Positions 24,999-35,369 of a DNA stretch of 64,000 nt are shown here, in pieces. This DNA is from Oscillospiraceae bacterium (GTDB taxonomy: Bacteria; Bacillota; Clostridia; Oscillospirales; Ruminococcaceae). Position 1 is the stretch's first letter. Each line of letters begins with the position of its first letter. Made by a program: the position numbers and the translations under genes. The notes under the pieces were generated by a model. It was not told the DNA's origin. It made no database searches and was given only the letters and a program-made list of their open reading frames with translations. The stretch is from NCBI GenBank assembly GCA_016288755.1, contig JAEELE010000028.1:1-64000 (forward strand), written 5' to 3'.

Positions 24999-25066
24999 TT
25001 TGCTCACCCCCTTTTTCTATGAACTAGTATTCCGCAAATCTGATCAAATACACGGAGGTATGAAAA

Positions 25067-25615
25067 ATGTCTTTTGGGAAATGCTTTTTGCAGTGCCTTG
25101 CATGGCTGCTCATTTCGGTGATGATGTGCATGCTTCTGGCATTCGGATTCGCATTGATTTCCGGTGATTTCTGGCAGCTGCTCGGGCTCGTCTGCTGTGC
25201 GCTCGTGCACTGTCTGCTGATGGCGCATGCCGGAAAAACCGTCGCGGAGCGCTGTCTGTTTGAGTGCCGCACCGGCGGAGACAAGCCGATGCGTGATATT
25301 TCCCTGCTGCTCGGCGTCTGCACGGCGCTGCCGCTCTGGGCGATTTACAGCGTTCTCTGGATCCTCCCGGACAGCGTTCCCTATCTGAATGCATTTTTGC
25401 TGATGAATGCGCCGTTCATCCAGATCCACAAGCTGATCCTGCACGGTGCGGAGCCGTTTTCCGCGGTCGATACGACACACCGCATCTACATGGCGCTGCC
25501 GCCGGTCGCGACCATGCTCTCCGTGATCATCGGCTTTCAGATCAAATGGCGCCCGGGGATTGCCCACATTCGTGAAATGCAGACAGAAACTTACGCAAGA
25601 CCCAAAAGATACTGA
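25067..25615 (+). CDS. Four-TM membrane protein, unknown
   Basis: Predicted 182-residue integral membrane protein with four or five hydrophobic segments (about 8-31, 36-53, 79-99, 108-123, 143-159) and a polar C-terminus (EMQTETYARPKRY). No family recognised. GGAGG is placed 8 bases before the ATG. The 68-base gap to the divergent gene at 24998 is AT-rich, but I cannot assign a firm promoter. The following 86 bases to pdaA contain no clear terminator, so read-through into pdaA is possible. Confidence 0.7.
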   Translation: MSFGKCFLQCLAWLLISVMMCMLLAFGFALISGDFWQLLGLVCCALVHCLLMAHAGKTVAERCLFECRTGGDKPMRDISLLLGVCTALPLWAIYSVLWILPDSVPYLNAFLLMNAPFIQIHKLILHGAEPFSAVDTTHRIYMALPPVATMLSVIIGFQIKWRPGIAHIREMQTETYARPKRY

Positions 25616-25701
25616 TTGCATTCCGGCATAAACGGCGGTTTTCTGCACATGCTCTCATTGCGGGGCGACCCGCAAATCATGCGCAAAGGTGCGTGAACAG
25701 C

Positions 25702-26430
25702 ATGGACCTCAGAAAAACCGCAGCTCTTTTGTGCGCGGCAGCCATGCTCAGCGGCATGTCACTGCCGGTCTCGGCTGCCGGCTACGGGCAGGGCAGGGCG
25801 CGCGACGCCGAAAACCGCCCGACCGGTGCGCTGGAATTTGAGGCGCAGTTCGGGCAGTATGACGCCTATGCACTGACGCCGGACGCGAACCGCATCATCC
25901 TGACCTTCGATCAGGGCTATGAGAACGGCTTTACCCCGGGGATTCTCGACACACTCAGGGACAAGCAGGTCACCGCGATGTTTTTCGTCACGGGCGACTA
26001 CGCCAAGCGGGAGCCGGAGCTCATGCGCCGGATGATCGCAGAGGGACACACGATCGGCAACCACGGCATGACCCATGCAAAGCTGCCGTCGCTCACTGCC
26101 GAACAACGAAAAGATGAAATCGGCGCACTGCACGACTATGTGCTGTCGCAGTACGGCTATGAGATGCAGTATCTGCGCCCGCCCTGCGGCGAATACGACG
26201 CCGCTTCTCTGGCGGATGTGCAGGCGATGGGCTACCGCACCGTGTTCTGGAGCTTTGCCTATGTCGACTGGAACCCGGACGCACAGCCCGACCCCGCAGC
26301 CGCGCTCGCGGAAATGACCGATGCGGCGCACGGCGGTGCGATCTATCTGCTGCACGCGGTCTCCGCGACCAATGCGCAGGTGCTCGGCGACCTGATCGAC
26401 GCACTCCGCGCAAAGGGCTATACGGTATAA
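25702..26430 (+). CDS. pdaA: PdaA-like polysaccharide deacetylase
   Basis: Predicted 242-residue exported enzyme. A signal peptide (about 1-26) is followed by a NodB domain: motif 1 LTFDQGYENG (PdaA has TFDNGYENG rather than TFDDG), motif 2 GNHGMTH supplying the metal histidines, motif 3 YLRPPCGEYD, and AIYLLHAVSATNAQ near the end. The match to Bacillus PdaA along the chain, including FWSFAYVDW, points to removal of acetyl from MurNAc on the way to spore-cortex muramic delta-lactam. This suggests the organism can form spores. ATG at 25702 is preferred over GTG 25693 by RBS spacing. Confidence 0.88.
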   Translation: MDLRKTAALLCAAAMLSGMSLPVSAAGYGQGRARDAENRPTGALEFEAQFGQYDAYALTPDANRIILTFDQGYENGFTPGILDTLRDKQVTAMFFVTGDYAKREPELMRRMIAEGHTIGNHGMTHAKLPSLTAEQRKDEIGALHDYVLSQYGYEMQYLRPPCGEYDAASLADVQAMGYRTVFWSFAYVDWNPDAQPDPAAALAEMTDAAHGGAIYLLHAVSATNAQVLGDLIDALRAKGYTV

Positions 26431-26433
26431 CAA

Positions 26434-26513
26434 AAACGGCTGCTTCGGATTCGGGGCAGCCGTTTGCTGTGAAGAAAAGGGGCATCCCGCGCCGGCAGGA
26501 TGCCCCCTTTTTT
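26434..26513 (+). terminator. Two hairpins between pdaA and GNAT gene
   Basis: First hairpin AAACGGCTGC/GCAGCCGTTT (26434-26465). Second hairpin GGGGCATCC/GGATGCCCC with flanking A and T runs (26475-26513), which can act in both directions and so also ends the converging GNAT transcript. Confidence 0.85.
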
Positions 26514-26517
26514 GAGA

Positions 26518-27183
26518 TCATGAATGAATCTGAGAATGGGAATAGATGTAGAATTTCTCCTGACTGGGCTGCCATGCAGGCTCCTTTTCCGGGAACGTCC
26601 GGTCAAATTCCGCGATTTTTTCAGGCAGCAGCAGAGAACACACATCGCTTTCGCGGTAGAAAAAGCGTCTGCCGTCGAGCACGCCGGGAATCAGCTCGGC
26701 GACCATCAGCGATGTCGGGAAGATGCCGCCCTCCAGACAGACATTGAACCGTGAAGAGCTCTTGAAGCCGCTGCATACATAGTTTTCCGGGTTGCCGAAG
26801 ATCACGACGGTGTCATAGCCCATTGCCTTCGCAGCCGCAAAGGAATGCGCGATCAGCCATTTGCCGAGCCCGTGCCGCTGATACTCCGGGTGCACGCAGA
26901 TCGGTCCGAAGGAGAGCGTCTCTTTGCGCACGCCGGATTCGTCCTCCAGCCACGACTTCATATACATGATGTTCGCGACAATGCGCCCCTCCTGCTCGAT
27001 CACGAATGCCAGCTCAGGCACGAAATCGGGGTGGGTGCGCATGACATGCACCAGATAGTGCTCGTCGGCGCCGGGCTTGTAGACATTCCAGAATGCTTCG
27101 CGCGTCAGCTCCTCGACGGCGCGGAAGTCGCTGCTCTGTTCATTGCGGATGAGAAATCCGTCCTTGCTTTGGTTGTTGTTCAT
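26518..27183 (-). CDS. GNAT-family N-acetyltransferase
   Basis: Predicted 221-residue cytosolic acetyl-CoA-dependent transferase. The acetyl-CoA pocket is seen as VHPEYQRHGLGKWLIAHSFAAAKAMG (the Q-x-x-G-x-G type, about 106-130), followed by VVIFGNPENYVCSGF, which is usual in this GNAT subgroup. The acceptor is unknown. The start at 27183 follows AGGAGG. It is expressed from a consensus promoter 170 bases upstream; the leader has a short reading frame and competing hairpins able to mask the ribosome site (separate entry). Confidence 0.88.
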   Translation of the reverse strand: MNNNQSKDGFLIRNEQSSDFRAVEELTREAFWNVYKPGADEHYLVHVMRTHPDFVPELAFVIEQEGRIVANIMYMKSWLEDESGVRKETLSFGPICVHPEYQRHGLGKWLIAHSFAAAKAMGYDTVVIFGNPENYVCSGFKSSSRFNVCLEGGIFPTSLMVAELIPGVLDGRRFFYRESDVCSLLLPEKIAEFDRTFPEKEPAWQPSQEKFYIYSHSQIHS

Positions 27184-27346
27184 GATCGTTCCTCCTGTGA
27201 TTGTGTATTGATGCATCGACAATACGGGAGGTCTGTGTGTTGAGACCGTATTCGCAAACCCTCCCGTTTACGCCACAATCTCAGGTCGGCTGTAATATTT
27301 CAAACAACTGACTCCTTTATGATAGAATAATTGCTGCTCTCACAGC
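27184..27346 (-). promoter_or_regulatory. Structured leader of the GNAT gene, possible attenuator
   Basis: The expected 163-nt leader begins with a hairpin GCTGCT/AGCAGC (27333-27349). It contains a short frame TTG..TGA (27307-27281) coding MFEILQPT after AAAGGAG. Further on, CCUCCC (27224-27231) has three possible partners: ACGGGAGG upstream (27260-27267), the core of a 10-base-pair bulged hairpin (27221-27234 with 27243-27252), or the gene's own AGGAGG (27191-27196). This is the logic of translational attenuators of inducible resistance genes. Function is inference. Confidence 0.45.
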
Positions 27347-27352
27347 AGCTAC

Positions 27353-27381
27353 AGTATAGCACAAATCGCGGCATCTGTCAA
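27353..27381 (-). promoter_or_regulatory. Promoter of the GNAT gene
   Basis: Minus strand TTGACA (27376-27381), 17-base spacer, TATACT (27353-27358); start expected near 27346. Confidence 0.8.
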
Positions 27382-27384
27382 GCG

Positions 27385-27930
27385 TCAGAGCGAAAAACGG
27401 TCATATGCGCCGCCGTCGCCGAGCGAATGCCAGGTGAACACGCCGTCCGTCAGCAGCATATAGCTGTGTGCCGAGCCGTTCTTCGGAATCGAAACAGAGC
27501 CGGGGTTGATCACGGGATGCCCGTCTGCTTCGGTGTGCCCGGGGATATGCGTATGCCCGTGCAGCAGCAGATCGCCCGGCGCAAGCGGCGGCAGATTGTC
27601 CGCGTTGTAGATATGCCCGTGTGTTGCGTAGATCAGGCGGCTGCCGCAGGGGATCACGGCATAATCCGCCATGATCGGGAAATCGAGCACCATCTGATCG
27701 ACCTCGGTGTCGCAGTTGCCGCGCACGCAGAGCAGCCGCTCCCGCATCGGGTTCAGCATCACGGTCACCTGCTTCGGCGCGTATTCCTCCGGCAGATCGT
27801 TGCGCGGTCCGTGATAGAGGATATCCCCGAGCAGCAAAAGCCGCTCCGCGCCGCTCTCTGCAAATGCGCCGAGCATTGCCCTGCACCAGCCTGCAGAGCC
27901 GTGGATATCCGATGCGATCATCCATTTCAT
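27385..27930 (-). CDS. yfcE: YfcE-type phosphodiesterase
   Basis: Predicted 181-residue calcineurin-like phosphodiesterase. All metal motifs are visible: ASDIHGS near the start, GDILYHGPRN, RGNCDTEVD, THGHIYN and LHGHTHIPG, ending with NPGSVSIPKNG. This matches the MJ0936/YfcE family, which hydrolyses phosphodiester bonds with Mn2+; the physiological substrate is unknown. It overlaps the HAD phosphatase gene by 4 bases (ATGA), so the two are translationally coupled at the end of the radC-uvrB operon. Confidence 0.92.
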   Translation of the reverse strand: MKWMIASDIHGSAGWCRAMLGAFAESGAERLLLLGDILYHGPRNDLPEEYAPKQVTVMLNPMRERLLCVRGNCDTEVDQMVLDFPIMADYAVIPCGSRLIYATHGHIYNADNLPPLAPGDLLLHGHTHIPGHTEADGHPVINPGSVSIPKNGSAHSYMLLTDGVFTWHSLGDGGAYDRFSL

Positions 27931-28568
27931 CGCATGTCACCGAGAATCGCGGCGGCTGCGCCCGGCAGCTCCGTGATATCGGAAATCACGGCGTCTGCGG
28001 CATCGACTTTGCCGAAGCCGTAGCCCGCGTGGATGAACGGGATGCCCGCTTCTTTGGCAGCGTCCGCGTCGCCCTGCGTGTCGCCGAGATAGACGCAGCG
28101 TTCAATTCCCTGCCGCTCCATGACAAGGCGGATATTCTGCCCCTTGCTGAGCCCCGTGACGCCCGCGCATTCGTGGTCGCAGAAGAGCTGCGGGAAGCCG
28201 CACTGATCGAGATAAATGTCGATATAGCCGTCCTGACAGTTGCTGACGATGCCGAGTGCATATTCCTGCGACAGCGCGCGCAGAATCTCCTCCTCGCGGC
28301 TGTAGATATGCGCTTTGTGTGCCCGCAGATACTTGTATTCATTCTCCTCGCAGGCGAGGATCAGCCGGATCTGCTCGGGCTGCGGCTCCGCCGGAAACAT
28401 CATCGCGGCGATCGCCTCGAGCGTGCGCCCCATGAAATTGTGCATGTCCGCGACGGTGAACTGCTCCGTTCTCCCCTGCCGGAGGATCGCCTGATTCCAA
28501 GCCTCGGTGACCTCCGCGGAGGAATCCCAGAGCGTGCCGTCCAGATCAAATAAGATACCCTTTTTCAT
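27927..28568 (-). CDS. HAD-superfamily phosphatase, phosphoglycolate phosphatase-like
   Basis: Predicted 213-residue cytosolic phosphatase. HAD motifs: FDLDGTLWDS (nucleophile Asp8 and acid Asp10), VSNCQ (motif II Ser), a Lys in GLSKGQNIRLV, and YLGDTQGDADAAKEAG (motif IV). The helical cap of about 70 residues after motif I is that of the Gph/PpaX-like group. The substrate cannot be fixed from sequence. It starts 17 bases after the stop of the preceding gene and overlaps the phosphodiesterase gene. Confidence 0.9.
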   Translation of the reverse strand: MKKGILFDLDGTLWDSSAEVTEAWNQAILRQGRTEQFTVADMHNFMGRTLEAIAAMMFPAEPQPEQIRLILACEENEYKYLRAHKAHIYSREEEILRALSQEYALGIVSNCQDGYIDIYLDQCGFPQLFCDHECAGVTGLSKGQNIRLVMERQGIERCVYLGDTQGDADAAKEAGIPFIHAGYGFGKVDAADAVISDITELPGAAAAILGDMR

Positions 28569-28585
28569 TCTGTTCTCCTGAAGTT

Positions 28586-29023
28586 TTATGATTGTGATGC
28601 TTGTTCGGCTCTGTGCAGCAGCTCCTGCCGGTATTCGTCGGCTGAGAGCGCAGGAAAACGTGCCGCCTCACGCTGAATCAGACCGAGATATCGCCGGTCG
28701 CCCGTGCACGCGAGCAGATACAGCAGGCTGTCGGTGCAGCCCTCGTCATAGCTGCCCAGAAAGGGCAGAAGCGGGGAAAAATCCAGCAGATGCGCCGTAT
28801 TGTGATAATTCTCCAGCGTGCACAGCGCACGGAGCATCGCTTCGACGGTGTCGCGTGCGCGGTAGAGATGCCGGGTGTACTGCGCGTTGGCGGGGTCGCT
28901 GTCATAGGCGATGCGCCCGATCAGGCTCTGCCCCACCTCGGCACAGGTGCCGTCACTCCATGCGACCGTCTCAAACAGGTCGCTCAGACAGTCGAACATC
29001 TGCGGAAATGTGAGCTTAACCAT
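28586..29023 (-). CDS. Uncharacterised protein, 145 residues
   Basis: Not recognised. Predicted soluble helical protein with Trp22 and several aromatic residues (VAWSDGTCAEVGQ, LENYHNTAHLLDFSPLLPFLGSYDEG). The start at 29023 overlaps the preceding gene by 8 bases and is preceded by CAGGAG. Its position in a tight series with uvrB suggests co-expression, but nothing in it links it to DNA repair. Confidence 0.75.
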   Translation of the reverse strand: MVKLTFPQMFDCLSDLFETVAWSDGTCAEVGQSLIGRIAYDSDPANAQYTRHLYRARDTVEAMLRALCTLENYHNTAHLLDFSPLLPFLGSYDEGCTDSLLYLLACTGDRRYLGLIQREAARFPALSADEYRQELLHRAEQASQS

Positions 29024-29531
29024 CCTGTTTCTCCTGTAACAGTCCCTCCGCCTCCATGCGCAGAAGCAGAATCATCTGCAGCCACTGCGGCGCATCTGCC
29101 ATTTCTCGTTGCAGGCGAAGCAGCGTGCGCCTGCCGACCCTTCTGTCGAGCAGCGCGAACATCCGCACGATCGCGTTTTGCGAGCGCAGGCTCTCCGCGA
29201 TCGGCTGACGGTCAAATTCCGCGAAGGCGCGGTAGAAATCCGCCTGATAGAATTCGCCCGCTTCGAGCGCGTCAAAGCCTGCCTGCGCCCATGCCGTATC
29301 GCTGTCCCCGCCGCCTGCGCACCGTGCCCGATAGGCCTTCCAGAAGGCGCCGTACCGATCGAAATAATTGCTTTTAAGAATCTCGCAGCCGTCCAGGCGG
29401 ATCGCCGCCCTCCCCTCGTCGCCGTCGTGCGTGCCGTGATAGGCTGTGACAAAATAGGTCAGCCTGCCGCGCAGCGAGGGCGCAAGATACTCCTGCTCCA
29501 GCCGCTTTTTCATCTGTGTCCATGTGTGCAT
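29016..29531 (-). CDS. Uncharacterised protein, 171 residues
   Basis: Not recognised with certainty. Begins MHTWTQMKKRLEQEYLAPSLRGRLTYFVTAYHGTHDGDEGRAAIRLDG, a pattern I associate with small conserved proteins of unknown function in Firmicutes; the rest is helical (FYRAFAEFDRQPIAESLRSQNAIVRMFALLDRRVGRRTL). No membrane segment. The start at 29531 has AAAGGGG before it and lies directly after the stop of the small membrane protein gene. Confidence 0.75.
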   Translation of the reverse strand: MHTWTQMKKRLEQEYLAPSLRGRLTYFVTAYHGTHDGDEGRAAIRLDGCEILKSNYFDRYGAFWKAYRARCAGGGDSDTAWAQAGFDALEAGEFYQADFYRAFAEFDRQPIAESLRSQNAIVRMFALLDRRVGRRTLLRLQREMADAPQWLQMILLLRMEAEGLLQEKQDG

Positions 29532-29532
29532 A

Positions 29533-29769
29533 TCAATGCCCCTTTGCAGCATATTCGCTCATTGCGCCGACGAACGAAAACAGATACAGCGCCAGACATG
29601 CCCCCGCCGCGATCAGACAGATTCTGCCGATGCTACGGAGCCTTGGCACAGTCTGTGTGCGCCCGCGTTTCTCCGCACGTCTTCTGCAGACGGACAGCAC
29701 GATCCCTGCGATGAGAAAGAGCAGCATCAGCACAAAATACAGCCCGGTCAGATCAGTCAGATTCAGCAT
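29533..29769 (-). CDS. Small two-TM protein, 78 residues
   Basis: Predicted membrane protein with two helices (about 8-29 and 49-69) joined by a very basic loop (CRRRAEKRGRTQTVPRLRS), which should lie in the cytosol. No family recognised. GGGAGG precedes the ATG, and the gene begins 5 bases after the uvrB stop. Confidence 0.65.
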   Translation of the reverse strand: MLNLTDLTGLYFVLMLLFLIAGIVLSVCRRRAEKRGRTQTVPRLRSIGRICLIAAGACLALYLFSFVGAMSEYAAKGH

Positions 29770-29774
29770 CAGAT

Positions 29775-31739
<1,965 letters not shown>

Positions 31740-31740
31740 A

Positions 31741-32430
31741 TTACTCCTCCAGACCCATGAACACGCCGCGCTCGCGCAGAGAGACCGCGTCATGCTCACC
31801 GATGATGATATGATCGACCAGCTCGATCTGTATGCTCCGAAGGCGCGGCACGATCAGCCTTGTGACCGAGATGTCCTCCTTGGACGGGTGCGCTGAGCCC
31901 TTCGGGTGATTGTGCGCGATGATGACCGTATTGCTGTGCAGCGCGAATGCACGCTCCGAGAGCAGCGTCTCCGGGATCGTCACGCGGGTCGCGGTGCCCT
32001 CGCTGAGCTGTGTGCAGCCGATCAGGCAGAGCTTGTCATCAAGAAATGCCGCCGTGACAAGCTCGCGCTCCTCAAATGCGTAGAGCTGCTGAAAAAATGC
32101 CTTACTCCGCACAAAGGAATCAAGCGGACAGCCGTGCATTCTGTCCGCCTCTGCCTCGGAATACAATTTGCGGAGGAACAGCAGCATCACGACCGCATTC
32201 TCGGTCATGCCCGGCACCGCCTTCAGCGCGGTCGGGGATGCCGAAAGCACGGAATGCACAGACCCGAAGCGCTCGAGCAGTGCATGGGCGAGCGGGTTGG
32301 TGTCTGCGCGCGGGATCGCGTGAAACAGCAGCAGCTCGAGCTTCTCATGCTCCTGGAACGCATCGAGCCCGGCGCGGATAAACCGCTCTCTGACACGCCT
32401 GCGGTGTCCGTCATGGGGATTGTCAGCCAT
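31741..32430 (-). CDS. radC: RadC-family JAB-domain protein
   Basis: Predicted 229-residue cytosolic protein. The N-terminal half carries a helix-hairpin-helix-like region ([26 protein letters not shown]). The C-terminal half carries the JAB1/MPN metalloprotease-like site [14 protein letters not shown]. The family is widely annotated as DNA repair protein RadC, but that role has been disputed. First gene of a tight operon with uvrB. Preceded by CAGGAGG. Confidence 0.9.
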   Translation of the reverse strand: MADNPHDGHRRRVRERFIRAGLDAFQEHEKLELLLFHAIPRADTNPLAHALLERFGSVHSVLSASPTALKAVPGMTENAVVMLLFLRKLYSEAEADRMHGCPLDSFVRSKAFFQQLYAFEERELVTAAFLDDKLCLIGCTQLSEGTATRVTIPETLLSERAFALHSNTVIIAHNHPKGSAHPSKEDISVTRLIVPRLRSIQIELVDHIIIGEHDAVSLRERGVFMGLEE

Positions 32431-32504
32431 TTCAGTCCCTCCTGTTCAGTCGGCTTGTCAGGTATTTGTATTCTCCCATTTCAGAAAAGTATTCCTGCGG
32501 TCAA

Positions 32505-32900
32505 TCAGATTTTGACGTACTTTTCAATCAGTACGACTGTTATTTCCTCACATTGTTCAATTTGTGCGCGATTGTCCTGTAATATGATGATAAATTGCTC
32601 CAGTTCATTCTGATTGGATTTCCAATCACTGATTTCCAACCGAAGCAAAGTGAGCAGAAGATCACCTTCAAAATAGGTAATATCGATCAGAGGTTCATTC
32701 TTTAAAATATCTACTGCAATCGGCAACAGATATTTCAGACCTGTTTTTTGACCGATTAAGCACCGGATCTCTTCTTGCGACAAAAGTTTAATCGGCTTTT
32801 GTCTCGCTCTGTGACAAGTTGTTACAACATAGGAGTCAAATGCAGGTTCGCCCCAAAAATCATTCTCTAATTCTTCAATCGACTTGTTCGTATCGATCAT
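32505..32900 (-). CDS. CDI-system immunity protein homologue (orphan), AT-rich
   Basis: Predicted 131-residue cytosolic protein. SIEELENDFWGEPAFDSYVVTTCHRARQKPIKLLSQEEIRCLIGQ and the following LKYLLPIAVDILKNEPLI..YFEGDLLLTLLRL match the pattern of contact-dependent growth inhibition immunity proteins (E-x-D-x-WG-x-P, CH-x-x-R-x-KP, LIGQ). These neutralise a toxin tip from neighbouring cells. The gene is visibly AT-rich with many Lys, Asn, Ile codons unlike all its neighbours, so it was probably acquired. No toxin or secretion gene accompanies it. The start at 32900 follows GGGAG; the 35 extra residues of the longer frame are not family-like. Confidence 0.75.
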   Translation of the reverse strand: MIDTNKSIEELENDFWGEPAFDSYVVTTCHRARQKPIKLLSQEEIRCLIGQKTGLKYLLPIAVDILKNEPLIDITYFEGDLLLTLLRLEISDWKSNQNELEQFIIILQDNRAQIEQCEEITVVLIEKYVKI

Positions 32901-33008
32901 AAACAACTCCCGTACATTCCGATTTCGCAGCACAATTCCGAAAAGGAAATTGGAAAAAGCCCGACCCGAATTCAATTTTGCGCAGAACATCTGCGGCTTC
33001 ATCATCGC

Positions 33009-34199
33009 CTATGTCAGTCTGTTCGCAAACTGCGACAGGAACGCATCTGCGATGACCCGGCAGCCCTCGGCGTTCGGGTGTCCGCCGTAGAGCGACCTGC
33101 CCGGTGCATCCGGTTTTTCCAGCAGCGATGCCCAGTCAAAGAGCGCTGCGCCGGTCTGTGCGGCGGTATCGGGCAGCAGCTGATTGAGCTCCGTGCGGAT
33201 GCCCTCATTCAGCGCGGGCAGATCAAAGGGCGGCGCGTTGAACAGGACGACCTCGCAGCCCGCGTCGCGCAGCTTTGTGACGATCTGCGCGATCCATGCG
33301 TTGATCGCGGAGGCGGCATTCGGTGCGCCGACGCCGTATTGCCCGCCCTGCATATCGTTCGTGCCGAAGGCGACCGTGACCAGATCGGCATGGCGTGCGC
33401 GCTGCAGCCAGTCGCCGTCCGTGACGCAGTCGCTGGCACGGGAAAAGCCGAGCCCGAGATTCCAGACGCTGTATTCCTCACCGAGCGATGCTGCGATATC
33501 CGCAACCCAGAAGGCATTTGCATACTGCGGTGTGCCGGTGCCCTGCGTGATCGAATCGCCGATGTGCACGATGCGCTTTTTCACGTCGCGCTTGGCGCCG
33601 ATGAGCTGCGGCAGCGGGATCTCATTCGTATAAATAAACTGCCCGCCCGCTTTTGCAGCGTAGGTCGGCGCCAGATCGGACATGACCGTCGCGGGGATCG
33701 CGTCGCCCTGCACGGTCCATGTCCAGACCAGATAATCGCCGTCCGGCACATCGACCGTCAGCGGGTCGCTCCAATAGGTCTCCGAGGGCGCGGCAGACTT
33801 CTGCGCCTGCCCCGAGAAGGTCACGGGCTGCTCGTTCCGCACCGCGCCCTGAATCTCCGAGGCAGTGCCGACCGATGCCGCCGAGACCGTATAGGCGGCG
33901 CCGGGCTTGTTCACATAGGCGACTGCGCCCTTGCCCCATGTCGAATCGACTGTGTTGGAAAAATAGAAGCAGTATTCCAGCGCGCCGGGCGTTTCAACGG
34001 GCAGATAGGCGCGGTAGGACACTGCCTGTTCTGCCTGCACACAGTAATTGTTTCCGGTCGCGATCGCAGTATTCGACGGATAGACCGCAAACTGCGAGCT
34101 GTCCGCAAACGTTTCGGGCTCTGTGATGCTGCTGCCCGCCGTACCGCAGCCCGAAAGCATCAGCGCGGCAGTGCAGAGCGCAAGGATTCTCTTTTTCAA
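33009..34199 (-). CDS. SGNH/GDSL-hydrolase lipoprotein
   Basis: Predicted 396-residue lipoprotein. It begins MKKRILALCTAALMLSGCG, a lipobox with the acylated Cys at 18. A beta-rich N-terminal module (about 40-190) resembles a carbohydrate-binding jelly roll. The SGNH esterase domain (about 200-396) carries IGDSITQG (Ser block I), a Gly block near VWNLGLGFSRAS, FGTNDMQGG (Asn block III) and GGHPNAEGCR with the DxxH-like end; here His lies in G-G-H-P-N. Probably an acetyl esterase acting on polysaccharides at the cell surface. TTG at 34199 is chosen as start because AAGGAG lies 8 bases upstream and the lipoprotein signal begins there. Confidence 0.85.
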   Translation of the reverse strand: MKKRILALCTAALMLSGCGTAGSSITEPETFADSSQFAVYPSNTAIATGNNYCVQAEQAVSYRAYLPVETPGALEYCFYFSNTVDSTWGKGAVAYVNKPGAAYTVSAASVGTASEIQGAVRNEQPVTFSGQAQKSAAPSETYWSDPLTVDVPDGDYLVWTWTVQGDAIPATVMSDLAPTYAAKAGGQFIYTNEIPLPQLIGAKRDVKKRIVHIGDSITQGTGTPQYANAFWVADIAASLGEEYSVWNLGLGFSRASDCVTDGDWLQRARHADLVTVAFGTNDMQGGQYGVGAPNAASAINAWIAQIVTKLRDAGCEVVLFNAPPFDLPALNEGIRTELNQLLPDTAAQTGAALFDWASLLEKPDAPGRSLYGGHPNAEGCRVIADAFLSQFANRLT

Positions 34200-34224
34200 C
34201 GGAAACACTCCTTCCCCTGCTGAT

Positions 34225-34253
34225 ATGATACCAGATTTTTCTCTGTTTGTCAA
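34225..34253 (-). promoter_or_regulatory. Promoter of the SGNH lipoprotein gene
   Basis: Minus strand TTGACA (34248-34253), 17-base spacer, TATCAT (34225-34230). Confidence 0.8.
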
Positions 34254-34257
34254 CAGC

Positions 34258-34287
34258 AAAGCGGGCAGAGCGCTGTGCCCTGCCCGC
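34258..34287 (-). terminator. Terminator of the sigma/anti-sigma unit
   Basis: GCGGGCAG (34261-34268) pairs with CTGCCCGC (34280-34287), followed on the minus strand by TTTG; the T run is short. Confidence 0.65.
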
Positions 34288-34298
34288 GGTCTGCTGTA

Positions 34299-35369
34299 TT
34301 ATTCCGGCTCGCCGATCTGGAAGAGAACGGCGCATTCGGGGTCCTTCAGTGCGTCGCCGCTCCAGCCGGTAAAGCCGTCGCCGTAAAGCTCGCAGTTGGC
34401 GAGAATGCCGTTGACGGTGTCCCAGCTGCGGTCCTTCTCAGGTGTTGTGCCGCGTCCGACATAGCGCACCTGCCAGCCAGCCTCGGCACAGTGCCTGATC
34501 GCATCTGCGTTGGTCGTCGCGGAGTGATAAGCCCTGCCGCCGAGCGAGAACGAGCAGACATAGCCATTCCCGAGCAGCTCCCGCGGATCGCCCGTGACGG
34601 TTGTTCCCTCTGCCTGCCAGATCACGACCGGATACTCCGGCTTCAGATCGGAATAGGGGTCCGGCGAATCCTTCACACGCTCGAGATAGTCTGCGTATGC
34701 CGGCTCGCGGATGGACATATTCAGCGCCAGTGCCGAACCGATATTCTGCGAATACCCTGCCGGACGGTGTGCATCCGCCGGGAGACTGCCCGCGGCACGC
34801 TCGTGATAGATGCGGTCAAAGATCGGTGTATCAACATTCATGAGAGCGCTGCCCTCCGCGGTCGTCTGTGTCTGCGGCATTTGCCCGCCGGAGGTGATAC
34901 CTGTGACCGTGCCCTCAACTTTTGCGGTCGTGCCGTGCGGGGGGATCGTCTGCTCGCCGCCGGGGGCGAACGCGCCGGAAACCGCGGTCTCCGTGCTGCC
35001 GTCATGCTCCTGCGCATGCTCCGTGACGGTCGTGACCATAGAGACGGTGCCGCCCTGCTCCGTCACGCCGGGCATTGTCTCGCCGGAAATCGTCTCAGGT
35101 CTGCCCGTCTGCGGGACGCCGGATTCGGGCTGCATTTCGGGTGTGCCTGCCGGATGCAGCTCCGGTGCGCCCTCCGATACGGCTGTACCGGTCAGCTCCT
35201 GCCTGCCGGAAGCTCTGCCGTGCCAGACCGCGATGCCCGCAAGCAGGATCGCAAAGCATGCCGCCGTGCTGCCGATGATCCGCATTCTGCGGCGGATGAC
35301 CCTGTGCCGCCGCTCATATTCCCCGATGCGGTGAAGCACCGATGCGGTCATTTCTTCATTCGATTTCAT
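34299..35369 (-). CDS. Probable anti-sigma factor, single-pass membrane protein
   Basis: Predicted 356 residues: a short charged cytosolic part (1-30, MKSNEEMTASVLHRIGEYERRHR), one membrane helix (about 31-49), a Thr/Pro/Gly-rich extracellular spacer (about 55-170) and a C-terminal extracellular domain (about 175-356) with YSQNIGSALALN, YPVVIWQAEGTT and GWQVRYVGRGTTPEKD. Overlap with the ECF sigma gene by 14 bases makes an anti-sigma role likely, although the cytosolic part is shorter than a usual zinc anti-sigma domain and has no HxxxCxxC motif. The outside domain may sense an unknown signal. Confidence 0.65.
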   Translation of the reverse strand: MKSNEEMTASVLHRIGEYERRHRVIRRRMRIIGSTAACFAILLAGIAVWHGRASGRQELTGTAVSEGAPELHPAGTPEMQPESGVPQTGRPETISGETMPGVTEQGGTVSMVTTVTEHAQEHDGSTETAVSGAFAPGGEQTIPPHGTTAKVEGTVTGITSGGQMPQTQTTAEGSALMNVDTPIFDRIYHERAAGSLPADAHRPAGYSQNIGSALALNMSIREPAYADYLERVKDSPDPYSDLKPEYPVVIWQAEGTTVTGDPRELLGNGYVCSFSLGGRAYHSATTNADAIRHCAEAGWQVRYVGRGTTPEKDRSWDTVNGILANCELYGDGFTGWSGDALKDPECAVLFQIGEPE

